A DNA stretch of 64,000 nucleotides, from positions 124,001 to 188,000 of the forward strand of contig NZ_JAPAAF010000002.1 of assembly GCF_025907915.1 (NCBI RefSeq), read 5' to 3'. Below are positions 18,085 to 28,274 of this stretch, one piece after another (positions within the stretch are counted from its first letter, which is position 1; each line of letters starts with the position of its first letter). The DNA comes from Gaoshiqia sediminis (GTDB taxonomy: Bacteria; Bacteroidota; Bacteroidia; Bacteroidales; Prolixibacteraceae). The notes beneath the pieces were generated by a model that saw only the letters and a program-made list of their open reading frames with translations, was not told where the DNA came from and made no database searches. Position numbers and translations under genes: made by a program.

Positions 18085-18117
18085 AAGCCGGAGCATGCTG
18101 GTCACATACTCCGGCTT
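18085..18117. terminator. Hairpin between FecR and SusC genes (partial terminator or attenuator)
   Basis: Perfect 9-bp arms AAGCCGGAG and CTCCGGCTT. On the plus strand the hairpin is followed by A/T but no good T-run, so it may only reduce read-through or protect the mRNA end; on the minus strand a T-rich tract follows. Confidence 0.5.
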
Positions 18118-18183
18118 AAATAATATCTAATACCAGTTTTAGCAGAACGGGTATTAGCAAGTTTAACACTCAAATACAAACCT

Positions 18184-21100
18184 ATGAAAAAAAATGTGAT
18201 TTATCCGCCCGAGCGGATGAGGTATTACGCAACCAAACTATTGTTGACTATGAAATTAACAATCTTTTTGTTTTTGGTGAGCATGTTGGCGGCCTCTGCC
18301 AATACGTATTCTCAACAAAGTAAATTCAGTTTCCAATACAAGGATGTATCCATAAAGGCGGTGCTGAATGAACTTAAAAGCAGGAGTGATCTTCAGTTCT
18401 TTTACAGTAACGACGATTTTGACGTAAACCGAAAAGTTGACATCCAGGTGACCGATGCCAGTGTAGAAGAAATCCTGGACCAAATACTCGGGTCAGTGGA
18501 TGTATCCTACAAAATTGTCGATAATTCGGTCATCATTTCCAAGAATGACATGAAGTGGTCATTCGACAAAACCCAGCAGCAACAAACCGTTTCGGGCACG
18601 GTTACCGATGCGGCAGGACTGCCCTTGCCCGGAGTTACCGTGCTTGTCAAGGGGACTACAAACGGAACCATTACAACTTTTGACGGGACCTATACCTTGT
18701 CCGGAATACCGGCGGACGCTACCCTGCAATTTTCTTTTGTAGGCATGGAACCCCAGGAAATCGCCGTGAGCGGTAGAAGCCAGATTAGCGTCGTTTTGCA
18801 GGAGCAAACAATTGGCCTCGAAGAAGTTGTTGCCATTGGATATGGTGTACAACGCAGAGAAGCGGTGACCGGTTCAGTTGCCTCGGTGGGCGGTGAGGAA
18901 TTGCGCGAAATGCCATCAGGTAATATCACGCAGGCCTTGCAAGGACGTATGGCCGGGGTTGAGTTTGCACAAACGTCGTCCAGACCAGGCGCTTCCATGC
19001 AGATCCGCGTTCGTGGTACGCGCTCTCTCACGGCCAGCAACGATCCGCTGGTGGTGCTTGACGGGGTGCCTTTCGTTGGTTCTATCAGCGACATCAACCC
19101 GAACGACATCAAAACTCTTGATATCCTGAAGGATGCCTCGGCAACTGCCATTTACGGTTCGCGCGGCGCCAACGGCGTTATAATGGTAACAACCAACAAA
19201 GGACAAAAAGGGCAAAAGGCAAAAATTACCTACAATGGCCGCCAAAGCTTTAATAAGATCTTTGCCAAATACCCGATGATGAACGGGCCGGAATTTATTG
19301 CTCTGCGTGCGGCAAGAGGTCAGTTCTCAAACGGCCCGGATGAATTCGATAATATCAATACCGATTGGCAGGATTTGTTTTTCAGAAACGGTTATCAGGC
19401 GGACCATAATGTCAACCTTTCCGGAGGTACTACCAATGGCAGCTATAGTTTTGGCCTGGGATACTTGCAGGACCAGGGTGTCATTCCTACCAACAAATAC
19501 ACCCGATATAATTTACGCGCGTCGGTTGAGCAGGAAGTTGGTGAATATTTCCGTTTCGGCTTAAACTCAAACAGCAATTATAACTTTACGGAAGGAAACC
19601 AGGTTGGTTTGTACGGGGTATTGAGCATGTCGCCGATAGCCGACCCGTATAACGAAGACGGCACATGGAAAAGGACCGTACAAATGCCGTTGGATAACCA
19701 ATTTGTCATTACCAGGGATGTCCTGGAAGGGTTAGAAGATGAGTGGTTGCAACACAACCGGGGATATGCAACCTACAACTCGGTGTACGGGGAAGCGAAA
19801 ATTCCTTGGATTGAGGGCTTGAAGTATCGCGCTACACTGGGCTTGAACTTTACGCAGGCAAACAACGGCAACTATACCGCAGAGGGTATTAACAGCAGCA
19901 CCCCGACTACGGAATCAACAGCTTCTATCAGTAACTATCACACTTATCACTGGATGATTGATAACCTGCTGACCTACGACCGCATTTTTGCCGACAAACA
20001 CCGGGTGAATGTTGTCGCCTTGTACTCTGCCGAGGAAAACACAAGTTTCAATTCAGGTACCAATGCAAAAGGTATCCCGGCAGAAGCTTTCCAATATTAT
20101 AGCCTGAGCAATTCTCTTGGTGAAGTCACCGCTACCAACCCAGCCAATGGAGGCTACACCCAATCAGGCCTGATTTCTTACATGGGGCGTGTGATGTACG
20201 AATATGGCGATAAATATATGCTTTCGGCTACCGTCCGTACCGATGCCTCGTCAAGGTTGGCCGAAGGACATAAATGGCATACTTACCCTGCTGTGTCGGC
20301 CGGGTGGAACATAAAAAACGAATCGTTTATGCAGGATATCACCCAGATAGACCGGCTGAAACTGCGTGTTGGTTACGGACAAACCTCCAACCAGGCTGTT
20401 GCTCCTTACAGTACGTTAGGTCAGTTAAGTTCCAGAGATTATAATTTTGGCGATGCTACCTATGCTACTGGGTATTACGTTACCCAGTTACCAAACCCGG
20501 ATTTAGGCTGGGAGTACTCCGAAACATGGAACTTTGGGTTGGATTTCTCTATTCTGAAAAATCGCCTGTCCGGTTCGATGGAGTATTATGTAACCAACAC
20601 GAAGGACATCCTGCTGGGACTTGGCTTGCCGCGAACTTCGGGGGTAAGCAGTTATACCGCTAATATCGGTGAAACCCGGAACAAAGGTTTCGAAATTTCG
20701 CTCAACGGAACAATTCTGGATGATGTAAACGGATGGACATGGGAGGCAGGCATTAACTTCTATACAAACAAAAACGAATTGGTAGCCCTTGCATCGGGTC
20801 AGGAAAGGGATGAAGGCAACGGTTGGTTTGTTGGCTACAGCATCAACTCGATATACGACCACGAGCGGGTAGGCCTATGGCAAGAAGGGGATCCGTACCG
20901 GGATATCCTGGAGCCGGGAGGCAACGTGGGTATGATCAAGGTAAAATACACCGGCGACTATAACGAGGATGGCACACCAACCAGACAAATTGGACCTGAT
21001 GACCGGCAAATACTGGAAGTGGATCCCGATTTTCAGGGAGGCTTCAACACCCGTGTATCGTACAAAGGATTTGACCTGAGCCTTATCGGTAGCTTCCAAA

Positions 21101-21561
21101 GCGGCGGTATCCTTGTCAGTACCCTCAACGGACCAAACAGCTACCTTAACTTGATGACCGGACGCCGGGGGAACATAAATGTGGACTACTGGACACCCGA
21201 GAACACCGGCGCCAAGTATCCTAATCCGGCTGGTGTGTTAAGCGGAGATAATCCAAAGTATGCCTCTACCCTCGCGTACTTCAATGGTTCATTCCTGAAG
21301 GTGCGGAATATCTCTCTTGGGTATGACTTTAACCGATCGTTGCTTAAAAGCTCGGGGGTCAATATGCGCATGTACTTAAGTGTGCGGAACCCGTTTGTGA
21401 TGTTCTCAGATTACCACAAGGAAATGGGACTGGATATTGATACCAACTCACGCGGCGACCAAAACGTTGCTTATGGTGGTTACAATAGCCGTATCCTGAC
21501 GGTAGGTTTTAACTCGCCTTCAACCCGCAACTATGTAATTGGAGTTAATTTGACATTCTAA
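18184..21561 (+). CDS. SusC/RagA-family TonB-linked outer-membrane transporter
   Basis: A 1125-residue glycan or nutrient importer. After a long basic leader and signal peptide (MKLTIFLFLVSMLAASANTYS from residue 23) comes a secretin/TonB short N-domain (FSFQYKDVSIKAVLNEL...), the module that signals to FecR. A CarboxypepD-like domain follows (VSGTVTDAAGLPLPGVTVLVKG), then the SusC plug (EEVVAIGYGVQRRE, GRMAGVEFAQ, VLDGVPF, ATAIYGSRGANGVIMVTT) and the barrel ending in YVIGVNLTF. Together with the next gene it forms a pedal-bin SusCD complex. No glycosidase, sulfatase or lyase accompanies it, so the substrate cannot be predicted. Confidence 0.94.
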   Translation: MKKNVIYPPERMRYYATKLLLTMKLTIFLFLVSMLAASANTYSQQSKFSFQYKDVSIKAVLNELKSRSDLQFFYSNDDFDVNRKVDIQVTDASVEEILDQILGSVDVSYKIVDNSVIISKNDMKWSFDKTQQQQTVSGTVTDAAGLPLPGVTVLVKGTTNGTITTFDGTYTLSGIPADATLQFSFVGMEPQEIAVSGRSQISVVLQEQTIGLEEVVAIGYGVQRREAVTGSVASVGGEELREMPSGNITQALQGRMAGVEFAQTSSRPGASMQIRVRGTRSLTASNDPLVVLDGVPFVGSISDINPNDIKTLDILKDASATAIYGSRGANGVIMVTTNKGQKGQKAKITYNGRQSFNKIFAKYPMMNGPEFIALRAARGQFSNGPDEFDNINTDWQDLFFRNGYQADHNVNLSGGTTNGSYSFGLGYLQDQGVIPTNKYTRYNLRASVEQEVGEYFRFGLNSNSNYNFTEGNQVGLYGVLSMSPIADPYNEDGTWKRTVQMPLDNQFVITRDVLEGLEDEWLQHNRGYATYNSVYGEAKIPWIEGLKYRATLGLNFTQANNGNYTAEGINSSTPTTESTASISNYHTYHWMIDNLLTYDRIFADKHRVNVVALYSAEENTSFNSGTNAKGIPAEAFQYYSLSNSLGEVTATNPANGGYTQSGLISYMGRVMYEYGDKYMLSATVRTDASSRLAEGHKWHTYPAVSAGWNIKNESFMQDITQIDRLKLRVGYGQTSNQAVAPYSTLGQLSSRDYNFGDATYATGYYVTQLPNPDLGWEYSETWNFGLDFSILKNRLSGSMEYYVTNTKDILLGLGLPRTSGVSSYTANIGETRNKGFEISLNGTILDDVNGWTWEAGINFYTNKNELVALASGQERDEGNGWFVGYSINSIYDHERVGLWQEGDPYRDILEPGGNVGMIKVKYTGDYNEDGTPTRQIGPDDRQILEVDPDFQGGFNTRVSYKGFDLSLIGSFQSGGILVSTLNGPNSYLNLMTGRRGNINVDYWTPENTGAKYPNPAGVLSGDNPKYASTLAYFNGSFLKVRNISLGYDFNRSLLKSSGVNMRMYLSVRNPFVMFSDYHKEMGLDIDTNSRGDQNVAYGGYNSRILTVGFNSPSTRNYVIGVNLTF

Positions 21562-21574
21562 AAAAAGGGAAATT

Positions 21575-23524
21575 ATGAAACATATAAATATAAAAACTAT
21601 AGTGGGAACATTCATGCTGACGGTGTTCCTGGTATCGTGCTCTGATATTTTGGACGAACAACCCCGCAGTCTGTTTGAGCCCGGATACTTCAAAACCGAA
21701 AAGGGTGTCAACGGCGGTTTAACAGCGTTGTATGCACACCTGCGCTACATATACGGTAATGCTTATTATTATAACGCAGGCGTAACCGGTACCGACGAAG
21801 CAACTTATGCCCAGAGTGCGGATGGAAACTTCAAAGTGATGGACATCAGCGGCCAGGGGAATATTACTTCTACTGATACCGGGGGTGCCGGTACTTTGTG
21901 GGACAACGCGTTTCCGGCAATCAACACGGCTTCGGGGATTATTGAAAATGCCGAAGCAGTTGGCCTCGAAGCATCCTTGATTGCCGAAGCCCGGTTTTTC
22001 CGTGCCTTCGACTATTTTCAGTTAGTGCAGGTTTTCGGCGGGGTGCCTTTGGATTTGGGTGCAGGCGAACTGAAGTTCAATACTTCTCCGGTGAGGGTGT
22101 CGGTACGTAATACGGTTCCCGAAGTTTACACTAAATGTATATTTCCTGATCTGTTGATCGCGGTTGACGATTTGCCCGAGGTTGGACGTTATACAGGTAC
22201 CGCCACCAAAACCGCTGCACGCTTGTTTTTGGCAAAAGCTTACCTGACCTACGCCTGGTGGCTGGAAAATCCAAATAACATTCCTACCTATCCGGAAACT
22301 TCCCGCACTGACCCGGACGGACATGACGCCCAGTGGTACTTTCAACAGGCTTACGACGTGGCTACCACCGCTATTGATAATCCTGGCCCTTACGGCTTAA
22401 TGCCCACATTTTACGAATTACATGTGGGAGGAAACGAACGTAACCAGGAAATGTTGTTATACGCCGATCATACCGAAACAAGCGAAAAATATAACGGAGC
22501 AAGCTTGACGTATGGCAGTGGCGGTAGCGCGGACAATTTTGCCGCTTGGATGATGACCTGGAATTATACCGAAATCAGAAGCGCGACTAACCCTGACGGC
22601 ACCGGTTCAAAAAGCACCGTTTTACGCGAAGCCGTTCAGGATCTGGGGCGTCCGTGGACACGTATGTGCCCGACCATTGAAGCTTTTGTAAACACGTTTG
22701 CCAATAAAACGGAGGATTCCAGGTTCGACGCTTCGTTTGTAACTGTTTACCGTGGTAACTGGCCGGTAAGTGGAGACAATACCGAGTTCTACTATGGTGC
22801 AAACGGCTTGAAGGTTTATCCGGGCGATCCGATACTTACGTTCCTGCCCGAAGAACCAGCCACGTCTATTACGTATCCTACCGGAGCAGGCCCAAGTAAT
22901 GTTGGTGGGGGAACGTTGCCCGGAAGAGCTGATTATGTGATCGCGCCAAGCGGAATCAGTCGGGTAGTATATCCCGGGACCTGGAAGATGAGTACCTACC
23001 GCACCGATAACGCCGGAACACTGGGACAGCCTAATGCCGCGGTTACCCGTCCGTTTAATATTGCCAAATTCTCCGAATTCTACTTCGTTGCAGCCGAAGC
23101 AGCTGTGAAGGGTGCAACCACAAAAGCCGGTAAAAGCGCAAGGGAACTAATCAATGTCATTCGGGCCCGTGCCGGAAAATGGAAATTCGACAGGTTTAAT
23201 AATGTGGAGAGAATTGAGGACAACAGCGCAGCCATGATGGCTGCAACGCCTGCTACTATTGATATAGACTTTATTTTGGCAGAAAGCTCACGCGAATATT
23301 ACGGCGAAGGTTTCCGCTGGTTCGATTTGGTACGTACCCAAAAGTGGACTGAACTGGCTTCTACTTACACCATCGCTTCAAGTACCAAGGGCGACCATAA
23401 TGCGCAAACCGTTACGCGCAGTATTCAACCATATCACTACCTGCGCCCCATTCCGCAAAGCCAGATTGATGCCATGGAAATGACCGAAGCAGAAAAAGAG
23501 GCTTATCAAAACCCGGGCTATTAA
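21575..23524 (+). CDS. RagB/SusD-family surface lipoprotein
   Basis: A 649-residue lipoprotein with signal peptide and lipobox (FLVSCSDILDEQP, Cys near residue 22), beginning 13 bp after susC. Tetratricopeptide-like helices typical of SusD are visible (LFLAKAYLTYAWWLENP, QWYFQQAYDVATTAID), and the C-terminal block FILAESSREYYGEGFRWFDLVRTQKW followed by HYLRPIPQSQIDAM is diagnostic. It caps the SusC barrel and captures substrate at the cell surface. At 649 residues it is longer than many SusD proteins. The unit is closed by a strong terminator. Confidence 0.94.
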   Translation: MKHINIKTIVGTFMLTVFLVSCSDILDEQPRSLFEPGYFKTEKGVNGGLTALYAHLRYIYGNAYYYNAGVTGTDEATYAQSADGNFKVMDISGQGNITSTDTGGAGTLWDNAFPAINTASGIIENAEAVGLEASLIAEARFFRAFDYFQLVQVFGGVPLDLGAGELKFNTSPVRVSVRNTVPEVYTKCIFPDLLIAVDDLPEVGRYTGTATKTAARLFLAKAYLTYAWWLENPNNIPTYPETSRTDPDGHDAQWYFQQAYDVATTAIDNPGPYGLMPTFYELHVGGNERNQEMLLYADHTETSEKYNGASLTYGSGGSADNFAAWMMTWNYTEIRSATNPDGTGSKSTVLREAVQDLGRPWTRMCPTIEAFVNTFANKTEDSRFDASFVTVYRGNWPVSGDNTEFYYGANGLKVYPGDPILTFLPEEPATSITYPTGAGPSNVGGGTLPGRADYVIAPSGISRVVYPGTWKMSTYRTDNAGTLGQPNAAVTRPFNIAKFSEFYFVAAEAAVKGATTKAGKSARELINVIRARAGKWKFDRFNNVERIEDNSAAMMAATPATIDIDFILAESSREYYGEGFRWFDLVRTQKWTELASTYTIASSTKGDHNAQTVTRSIQPYHYLRPIPQSQIDAMEMTEAEKEAYQNPGY

Positions 23525-23560
23525 TTGGCTCGTTACAAGCTGATTAAAGATTAAATCAAT

Positions 23561-23607
23561 GCTAACTTCTCAGCCAAAAGATTACCTGCTGGGAAGTTAG
23601 CTTTTTT
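23561..23607 (+). terminator. Intrinsic terminator of the sigma/FecR/SusCD unit
   Basis: GCTAACTTC and GAAGTTAGC arms around a 20-nt loop, followed by six T. Confidence 0.82.
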
Positions 23608-23652
23608 ATTCCGCTAACTGCGTTGTTGGTTCTCGTTATCTGGGTTGAAATG

Positions 23653-24867
23653 CTATTCTGAAGTCATTTTTGAAGCGATAAACAGCAGGTACGCCAGCAT
23701 GGTGCAACCAAACATGATTGTTCCCATAGGAATGGGGGTGCCGGTGTGAAATAAAGCCAACAAAGACCCCACGGCCCCGCTCAGGGCAAAGCGCACCACG
23801 CCGATCACAGCGTTGGCCGAACCCGAAATTTCGGGAAACTGGTTGAGAATGAGCGCGACAACATTGGAGAAAACCAATCCCAGGCTACCTACAAACAAGA
23901 CGATCAGGCTGAAAACTATCCACAAGTTGGGAATGTCCTGCCTGACGGCATAAAACAGCAGCAAGCCGGAAGCCAGTTGCAATAACAATCCGACATGCAG
24001 TAGTTTGGCAGGATGGATGGTTTTTACTAACCTGAAGTTGATGAAAGTAAGCGCCACGTTCAGGAGAATATTGGCTCCGAAAAAGATCGGAAAGTGGCTT
24101 ACCTTCACCTTAAAAAAATCAATATACAGGAACGAAGCCCCGGTTAAAAAGGTAAACATGCCGGCTACGGCAAAACTGTTGGCCAGTACCAGAAAAACGG
24201 CTTTGGGCGAGCTGAAAACCCGGACGTACGATTTTGTGAACTGCGGAACCGTCACCAGGTTGGTAATGAATTCACGGCCACGCGATTCGGGCATCAACAT
24301 ATAAAAGAGGATAAAGGCCAGCAGCGAAACCGAAAACATAAAAATAAAGATCGACTGCCAGCCAAAACTCAACAGCAAAAACGACCCGATAACCGGCGCT
24401 GCCAGCGGGGCCATCATCATAATCATACTAATGAGCGATGAAAGGCGGGCCACCTGTTTGCCCTCAAACCAGTCACGCACAAATGCCATATTGACTACCG
24501 AGGCACAGCCACCACCAATGGCTTGCGTGAAGCGCAGTACCCAAAGCAATCGTACATCGGGCACAAAAACCGCCAGCAAACTTGACATGCTGAACAGAAA
24601 CAGGCCTGTTAGCGCTACCTTTTTACGACCAAAGGAATCGGAAAACGGGCCTCCCAAAAACTGGCCGACAGCTACTCCGGCAAAATACACCGTCAGTGAA
24701 ATCTCGAGCATATTGATGGGCTGACCAAAATATTTGGCCATCGTGGGCAAAGCCGGAATATAGGTATCGGTGGCAAAAGGCGAAATGGCTGTCAGCATGG
24801 CCAGCAGCAAGGTAATTTGCGCGACGAAAAACTTGTTGTCCCTCGAAATCATAAACCGTTTCAGCAT
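23653..24867 (-). CDS. Bcr/CflA-type multidrug efflux MFS transporter
   Basis: A 12-helix major-facilitator protein of about 404 residues. The frame is open upstream to 24939; I chose the ATG at 24867 (MLKRFMISRDNKFF) because the first helix follows directly. Family marks are ISPFATDTYIPALPTMAKYFG (DHA1 motif), GQFLGGPFSDSFGRKKVALTG (motif A) and TQAIGGGCASVVNMAFVRDWF (motif C region), all typical of Bcr/CflA exporters for drugs or sulfonamide-like compounds. Natural substrate unknown. Single gene. Confidence 0.88.
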   Translation of the reverse strand: MLKRFMISRDNKFFVAQITLLLAMLTAISPFATDTYIPALPTMAKYFGQPINMLEISLTVYFAGVAVGQFLGGPFSDSFGRKKVALTGLFLFSMSSLLAVFVPDVRLLWVLRFTQAIGGGCASVVNMAFVRDWFEGKQVARLSSLISMIMMMAPLAAPVIGSFLLLSFGWQSIFIFMFSVSLLAFILFYMLMPESRGREFITNLVTVPQFTKSYVRVFSSPKAVFLVLANSFAVAGMFTFLTGASFLYIDFFKVKVSHFPIFFGANILLNVALTFINFRLVKTIHPAKLLHVGLLLQLASGLLLFYAVRQDIPNLWIVFSLIVLFVGSLGLVFSNVVALILNQFPEISGSANAVIGVVRFALSGAVGSLLALFHTGTPIPMGTIMFGCTMLAYLLFIASKMTSE

Positions 24868-25013
24868 ACCAATCTCTTTCGTAATATTAAAACCTGACCG
24901 TAAAAATAAGCTGTCGTAGAAAACCAAGCTGGTTTCCACCTCCCTTTACGTGTGAATTTTACACAAACTTACTTTTCAGGAGCTTTCTGAACATTCGAGT
25001 TGAAGTTATTTCT

Positions 25014-26018
25014 CTATCTTGTTGAGGTAAGCATTTCCCGGTGGTAGCGGCGTGCCACAATGCTGATATAGAAGAGCTGGAAAGCGTGATAAATCATTAC
25101 CGGTACCAAAAATAAGCTGCCCAAGGTTGATCCGGCAAACAACACACCCACCATCACCGAGCCATGTATCAACGATTTTTTGGAGCTGCAAAACAATACG
25201 GTAATGCGGTCTTCGCGGTTAAAACGCATCAGTCGGGTCAACAGTTTGGTCCCTTCAAAAATGAAAAAAAACAAAGTCAATACGCTAGCCGATAAAAGCA
25301 ACAATTCGGTTAGCTTGATACTGCTGAAAATGCCTTTCAGAAACGAATCGCTGAAACTACGGTAAACAATAGACAGAATAACCGACTTGTCGAATAAGCT
25401 GATGTAGCGACGGTTGCGATTGGCCCACTGCCCCCAAAAACGGTGTAGCAGCAATCCGGCACAAAACGGGATGAGGATTTGCATGACCAGATCGCGCAAC
25501 ACTTCGCCGAAAGCAAAGGTTTCCTGATGCTTTTCCATGAAAATGCCCATCCAGGTGGGGGTTATCAAAATGCCGATTACGCCCGAGATGCTGGCATTGA
25601 AAATGGCGCTGGGCAAGTTGCCCTCTGCAATGGAAACCATCACCACCGAAGACGAAACGGTGGAAGGCAGGGCGGCCAGGAAGAAAACTGCCAGCCACAG
25701 AATTTCATTTTCGGTGCCTTTCAGCAACGGACGGAAAAGCAGCACCACCAACGGAAATACCAAAAAAGTAATCGTTTGAATCATCAGGTGGAGTCGCCAA
25801 TTGCTCAGGTCGGTCACCAGTTTATCCGGGCTTAGGCGTAAACCGTAAAAAAAGAAAAGTAATGCAATGCCGTACTTGATCACCACTTTCAGTTCAACAA
25901 CGCTGCCTTCTCCGCCAATGCCAGGAATAAGCCAAGCGAGTATAATCATCGACAAGATGCCGGTGATAAAACCGTCGGGCAGATAACGTCTGAGTGTTTT
26001 AAAGTTGAATGAAGACAT
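25014..26018 (-). CDS. Bile acid:sodium symporter-like (SBF-like) transporter
   Basis: A polytopic inner-membrane protein of about 334 residues. An in-frame start at 26090 would add 24 poorly fitting residues; ATG 26018 (MSSFNFKTLRRYLPDGF) places the first helix correctly. The sequence fits the SBF-like family related to YfeH and plant SBF homologues, with PDGFITGILSMIILAWLIPGIGG, FFYGLRLSPDKL and ALPSTVSSSVVMVSIAEGN, the last matching the crossover region of the fold. Substrate unknown (organic anions in relatives). Monocistronic, divergent from the DUF4914 operon. Confidence 0.87.
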   Translation of the reverse strand: MSSFNFKTLRRYLPDGFITGILSMIILAWLIPGIGGEGSVVELKVVIKYGIALLFFFYGLRLSPDKLVTDLSNWRLHLMIQTITFLVFPLVVLLFRPLLKGTENEILWLAVFFLAALPSTVSSSVVMVSIAEGNLPSAIFNASISGVIGILITPTWMGIFMEKHQETFAFGEVLRDLVMQILIPFCAGLLLHRFWGQWANRNRRYISLFDKSVILSIVYRSFSDSFLKGIFSSIKLTELLLLSASVLTLFFFIFEGTKLLTRLMRFNREDRITVLFCSSKKSLIHGSVMVGVLFAGSTLGSLFLVPVMIYHAFQLFYISIVARRYHREMLTSTR

Positions 26019-26381
26019 GCTAAACCAGCTTGATGAAAGATGAATTTGCAAAGATGGCGTAAATTCCAGAAACGGTACCAAGGTTTGCAAACAAAAAATT
26101 CCCGGTTCCTGATGTTTGCTGAGAATGACACATTCTTTTGTGAACAGGGTAGTGGTATCCTTGAAGCTTTTTTAGTCTTCTGCAGGCGGTCGTAATTCTC
26201 CTGTTCCCAACCAGTTTTCTTTTTCGTTAAGAAATAGTAAAAATTAAGCATGAATTAATAAATTAAGCAATACTTAATTATTTTTGTCACGTAAAAGGAA
26301 GATGAATCTGGTGTTGTCAGTTGTTGGTGGCTGAATACCAACGTTTATCAAGAAAATCGGAGATAAATAAAAAACGAATAA
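26019..26381. other. Divergent regulatory gap between symporter and DUF4914 operon
   Basis: No gene. Near the DUF4914 side it holds the direct repeat AATTAAGCA (26242-26250 and 26261-26269, period 19 bp), an inverted CTTAATT at 26273-26279, and a TAnnTTTG box. This looks like an operator and promoter. The rest shows nothing I can name. Confidence 0.45.
26279..26286 (+). promoter_or_regulatory. -7 box of the DUF4914 operon
   Basis: TATTTTTG fits TAnnTTTG and overlaps the edge of the AATTAAGCA repeat cluster, an arrangement suited to repression. Predicted leader about 90 nt. Confidence 0.5.
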
Positions 26382-28268
26382 ATGGAAAATTTGATCAAAG
26401 CTTGTAAAGAAAAAGGAATTGTTCTTCCGGTTGAATTGGAAGATATCCTGAACAATTGTAGAAGCGTGACGGTGTTTAACAGCACCGACGAGCTGGCTGT
26501 AGCAGCTACCGGCGGTGCTGCCAGCCAGGAGTTTGAAGTAGCTTATGAAGTGGAGGGGAAGGGGCCGGTGACCGAAGCCATTGTGCACCGCGTGAAAAAC
26601 GGCGTTTCGGCAAATTATACCGACCCGTACATGCGGCGCCGCGACCCCGACACGATGGCTATTGCCGATGACCAACCCTCGGATAAGGAGCGTTTTGCTG
26701 ATAAGTACAATTATGCTTTCGACGATTTGCGCCTGGATACCTTCAATTGGCTGAAAAAGCAAGACCTGGCCATGTTCTTTTTCTTTGCCGGGCGCGATGG
26801 CATTGGTGCCGGTGGAGTAGCAGTAGCTCCGGCTAATGCGGCTTTCTTTGCCATGGGATTGTCTATGCTTCAGCAAATTATCCCGGTTGATGAACTTCCG
26901 GAAGGATTTGGACTCAAGTCAATAATTTATGTGGCTCCGCCATTCCGGCATACTCATTTTGATGGCAAACAAGTGGTGGTTCACAATCGGTTGAAAAATG
27001 TACATGAAATGTTTTCGTACAACCTGTATCCGGGGCCGAGCGCCAAAAAAGGGTTGTACGGCGTATTGCTGAGCCAGGGCGAAAAAGAAAACTGGGTGAC
27101 TGCTCACTGTAGTACGGTGCAGGTGGTCAGTCCGTATGACAATACCACGACTTTCATGCACGAAGGGGCAAGTGGAGGCGGGAAAAGTGAAATGCTCCAA
27201 CACATTGTGCGCGAGGAAAACGGGCAAATCCTGATTGGCGAGAACACCAAAACCGGCGAACGGAGGCTGATCAACATTCCGTTGTTCTGCGCGTTCAACC
27301 CGGTAACCGACGACATGGCGCTTTGCCATCCGTCAATTCAAAAGAAAAATGGTCGTTTGCGCGTGCTCGATGCCGAGAACGCCTGGTTTATCCGGGTTGA
27401 CTCCATCAACCAGTATGGCGACGATCCGTTTTTGGAAAAGATTACGCTGAAACCGCCCAAGCCGCTTCTGTTCCTGAACATAGCCACAACACCGGGTTCC
27501 ACCGCTTTGGTTTGGGACCATATTGAAGATGCCCCGGGCAAGAAATGTCCCAACCCAAGGGTAATCCTGCCGCGCGACATTGTGCCGGGAGTTTTGGACA
27601 AACCGGTATCCGTCGATGTTCGCAGTTTTGGGGTGCGCACCCCGCCTTGTTCAGACGAGGCGCCATCCTACGGTATTCTTGGCTTGTTTCATCTGTTGCC
27701 ACCTGCTTTGGCCTGGCTTTGGCGACTGGTATCTCCCCGCGGCCATGCCAATCCGAGCATCGTTAGCACTGGTGGAATGGAAAGTGAGGGCGTGGGATCG
27801 TACTGGCCCTTTGCGACCGGCGAAATGGTGCACCATGCCAACCTGCTGCTCGAACAAATTGTTGCGACACCCAAGGTTCGTTACACCCTGGCGCCCAACC
27901 AGTATGTTGGCGTTTGGAAAGTGGGATTCAAGCCGCAACTGTTGATGCGCGAATACCTGACTCGTCGCGGTGACGCTCAATTGCGCCCCGATCAGTATCA
28001 GCCGGCCCGCTCATCGCTGCTGGGTTACGAGTTGAATTACCTGACGATTGAAGGAGCAAAAATCCCTTCGCGGTTCCTCAAAGTATATCGTCAACCCGAG
28101 GTTGGAGAACAAGGATATGATGAAGGGCATCGCATCCTGATGGAGTTCTTTAAAAGTGAGGTGAGAAAATTTGACAATCCGGCCCTGTCCAGTCTGGGAC
28201 GGCGCATTATTGCTGCCTGCCTGAACGATGCAACTGTTGAGGAATATGCATCGTTGCTTGGAAAATAG
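26382..28268 (+). CDS. DUF4914-family protein with HprK/PEPCK-like P-loop
   Basis: A 628-residue cytoplasmic protein of unknown function that fits DUF4914. No signal peptide or membrane segment is seen. The striking feature is a Walker A-like loop GASGGGKSE at residues 262-270, preceded by TTFMHE; HPr kinase has the form G-x-S-G-x-G-K-S-E and PEP carboxykinase G-x-S-G-T-G-K-T. That suggests an ATP- or GTP-using kinase-like core, which is inference. It starts an operon with an MFS transporter of the oxalate/formate type 6 bp downstream, then a cupin-type XRE regulator, so it may act on a small carboxylate brought in by the transporter. Confidence 0.8.
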   Translation: MENLIKACKEKGIVLPVELEDILNNCRSVTVFNSTDELAVAATGGAASQEFEVAYEVEGKGPVTEAIVHRVKNGVSANYTDPYMRRRDPDTMAIADDQPSDKERFADKYNYAFDDLRLDTFNWLKKQDLAMFFFFAGRDGIGAGGVAVAPANAAFFAMGLSMLQQIIPVDELPEGFGLKSIIYVAPPFRHTHFDGKQVVVHNRLKNVHEMFSYNLYPGPSAKKGLYGVLLSQGEKENWVTAHCSTVQVVSPYDNTTTFMHEGASGGGKSEMLQHIVREENGQILIGENTKTGERRLINIPLFCAFNPVTDDMALCHPSIQKKNGRLRVLDAENAWFIRVDSINQYGDDPFLEKITLKPPKPLLFLNIATTPGSTALVWDHIEDAPGKKCPNPRVILPRDIVPGVLDKPVSVDVRSFGVRTPPCSDEAPSYGILGLFHLLPPALAWLWRLVSPRGHANPSIVSTGGMESEGVGSYWPFATGEMVHHANLLLEQIVATPKVRYTLAPNQYVGVWKVGFKPQLLMREYLTRRGDAQLRPDQYQPARSSLLGYELNYLTIEGAKIPSRFLKVYRQPEVGEQGYDEGHRILMEFFKSEVRKFDNPALSSLGRRIIAACLNDATVEEYASLLGK

Positions 28269-28274
28269 TACCGG

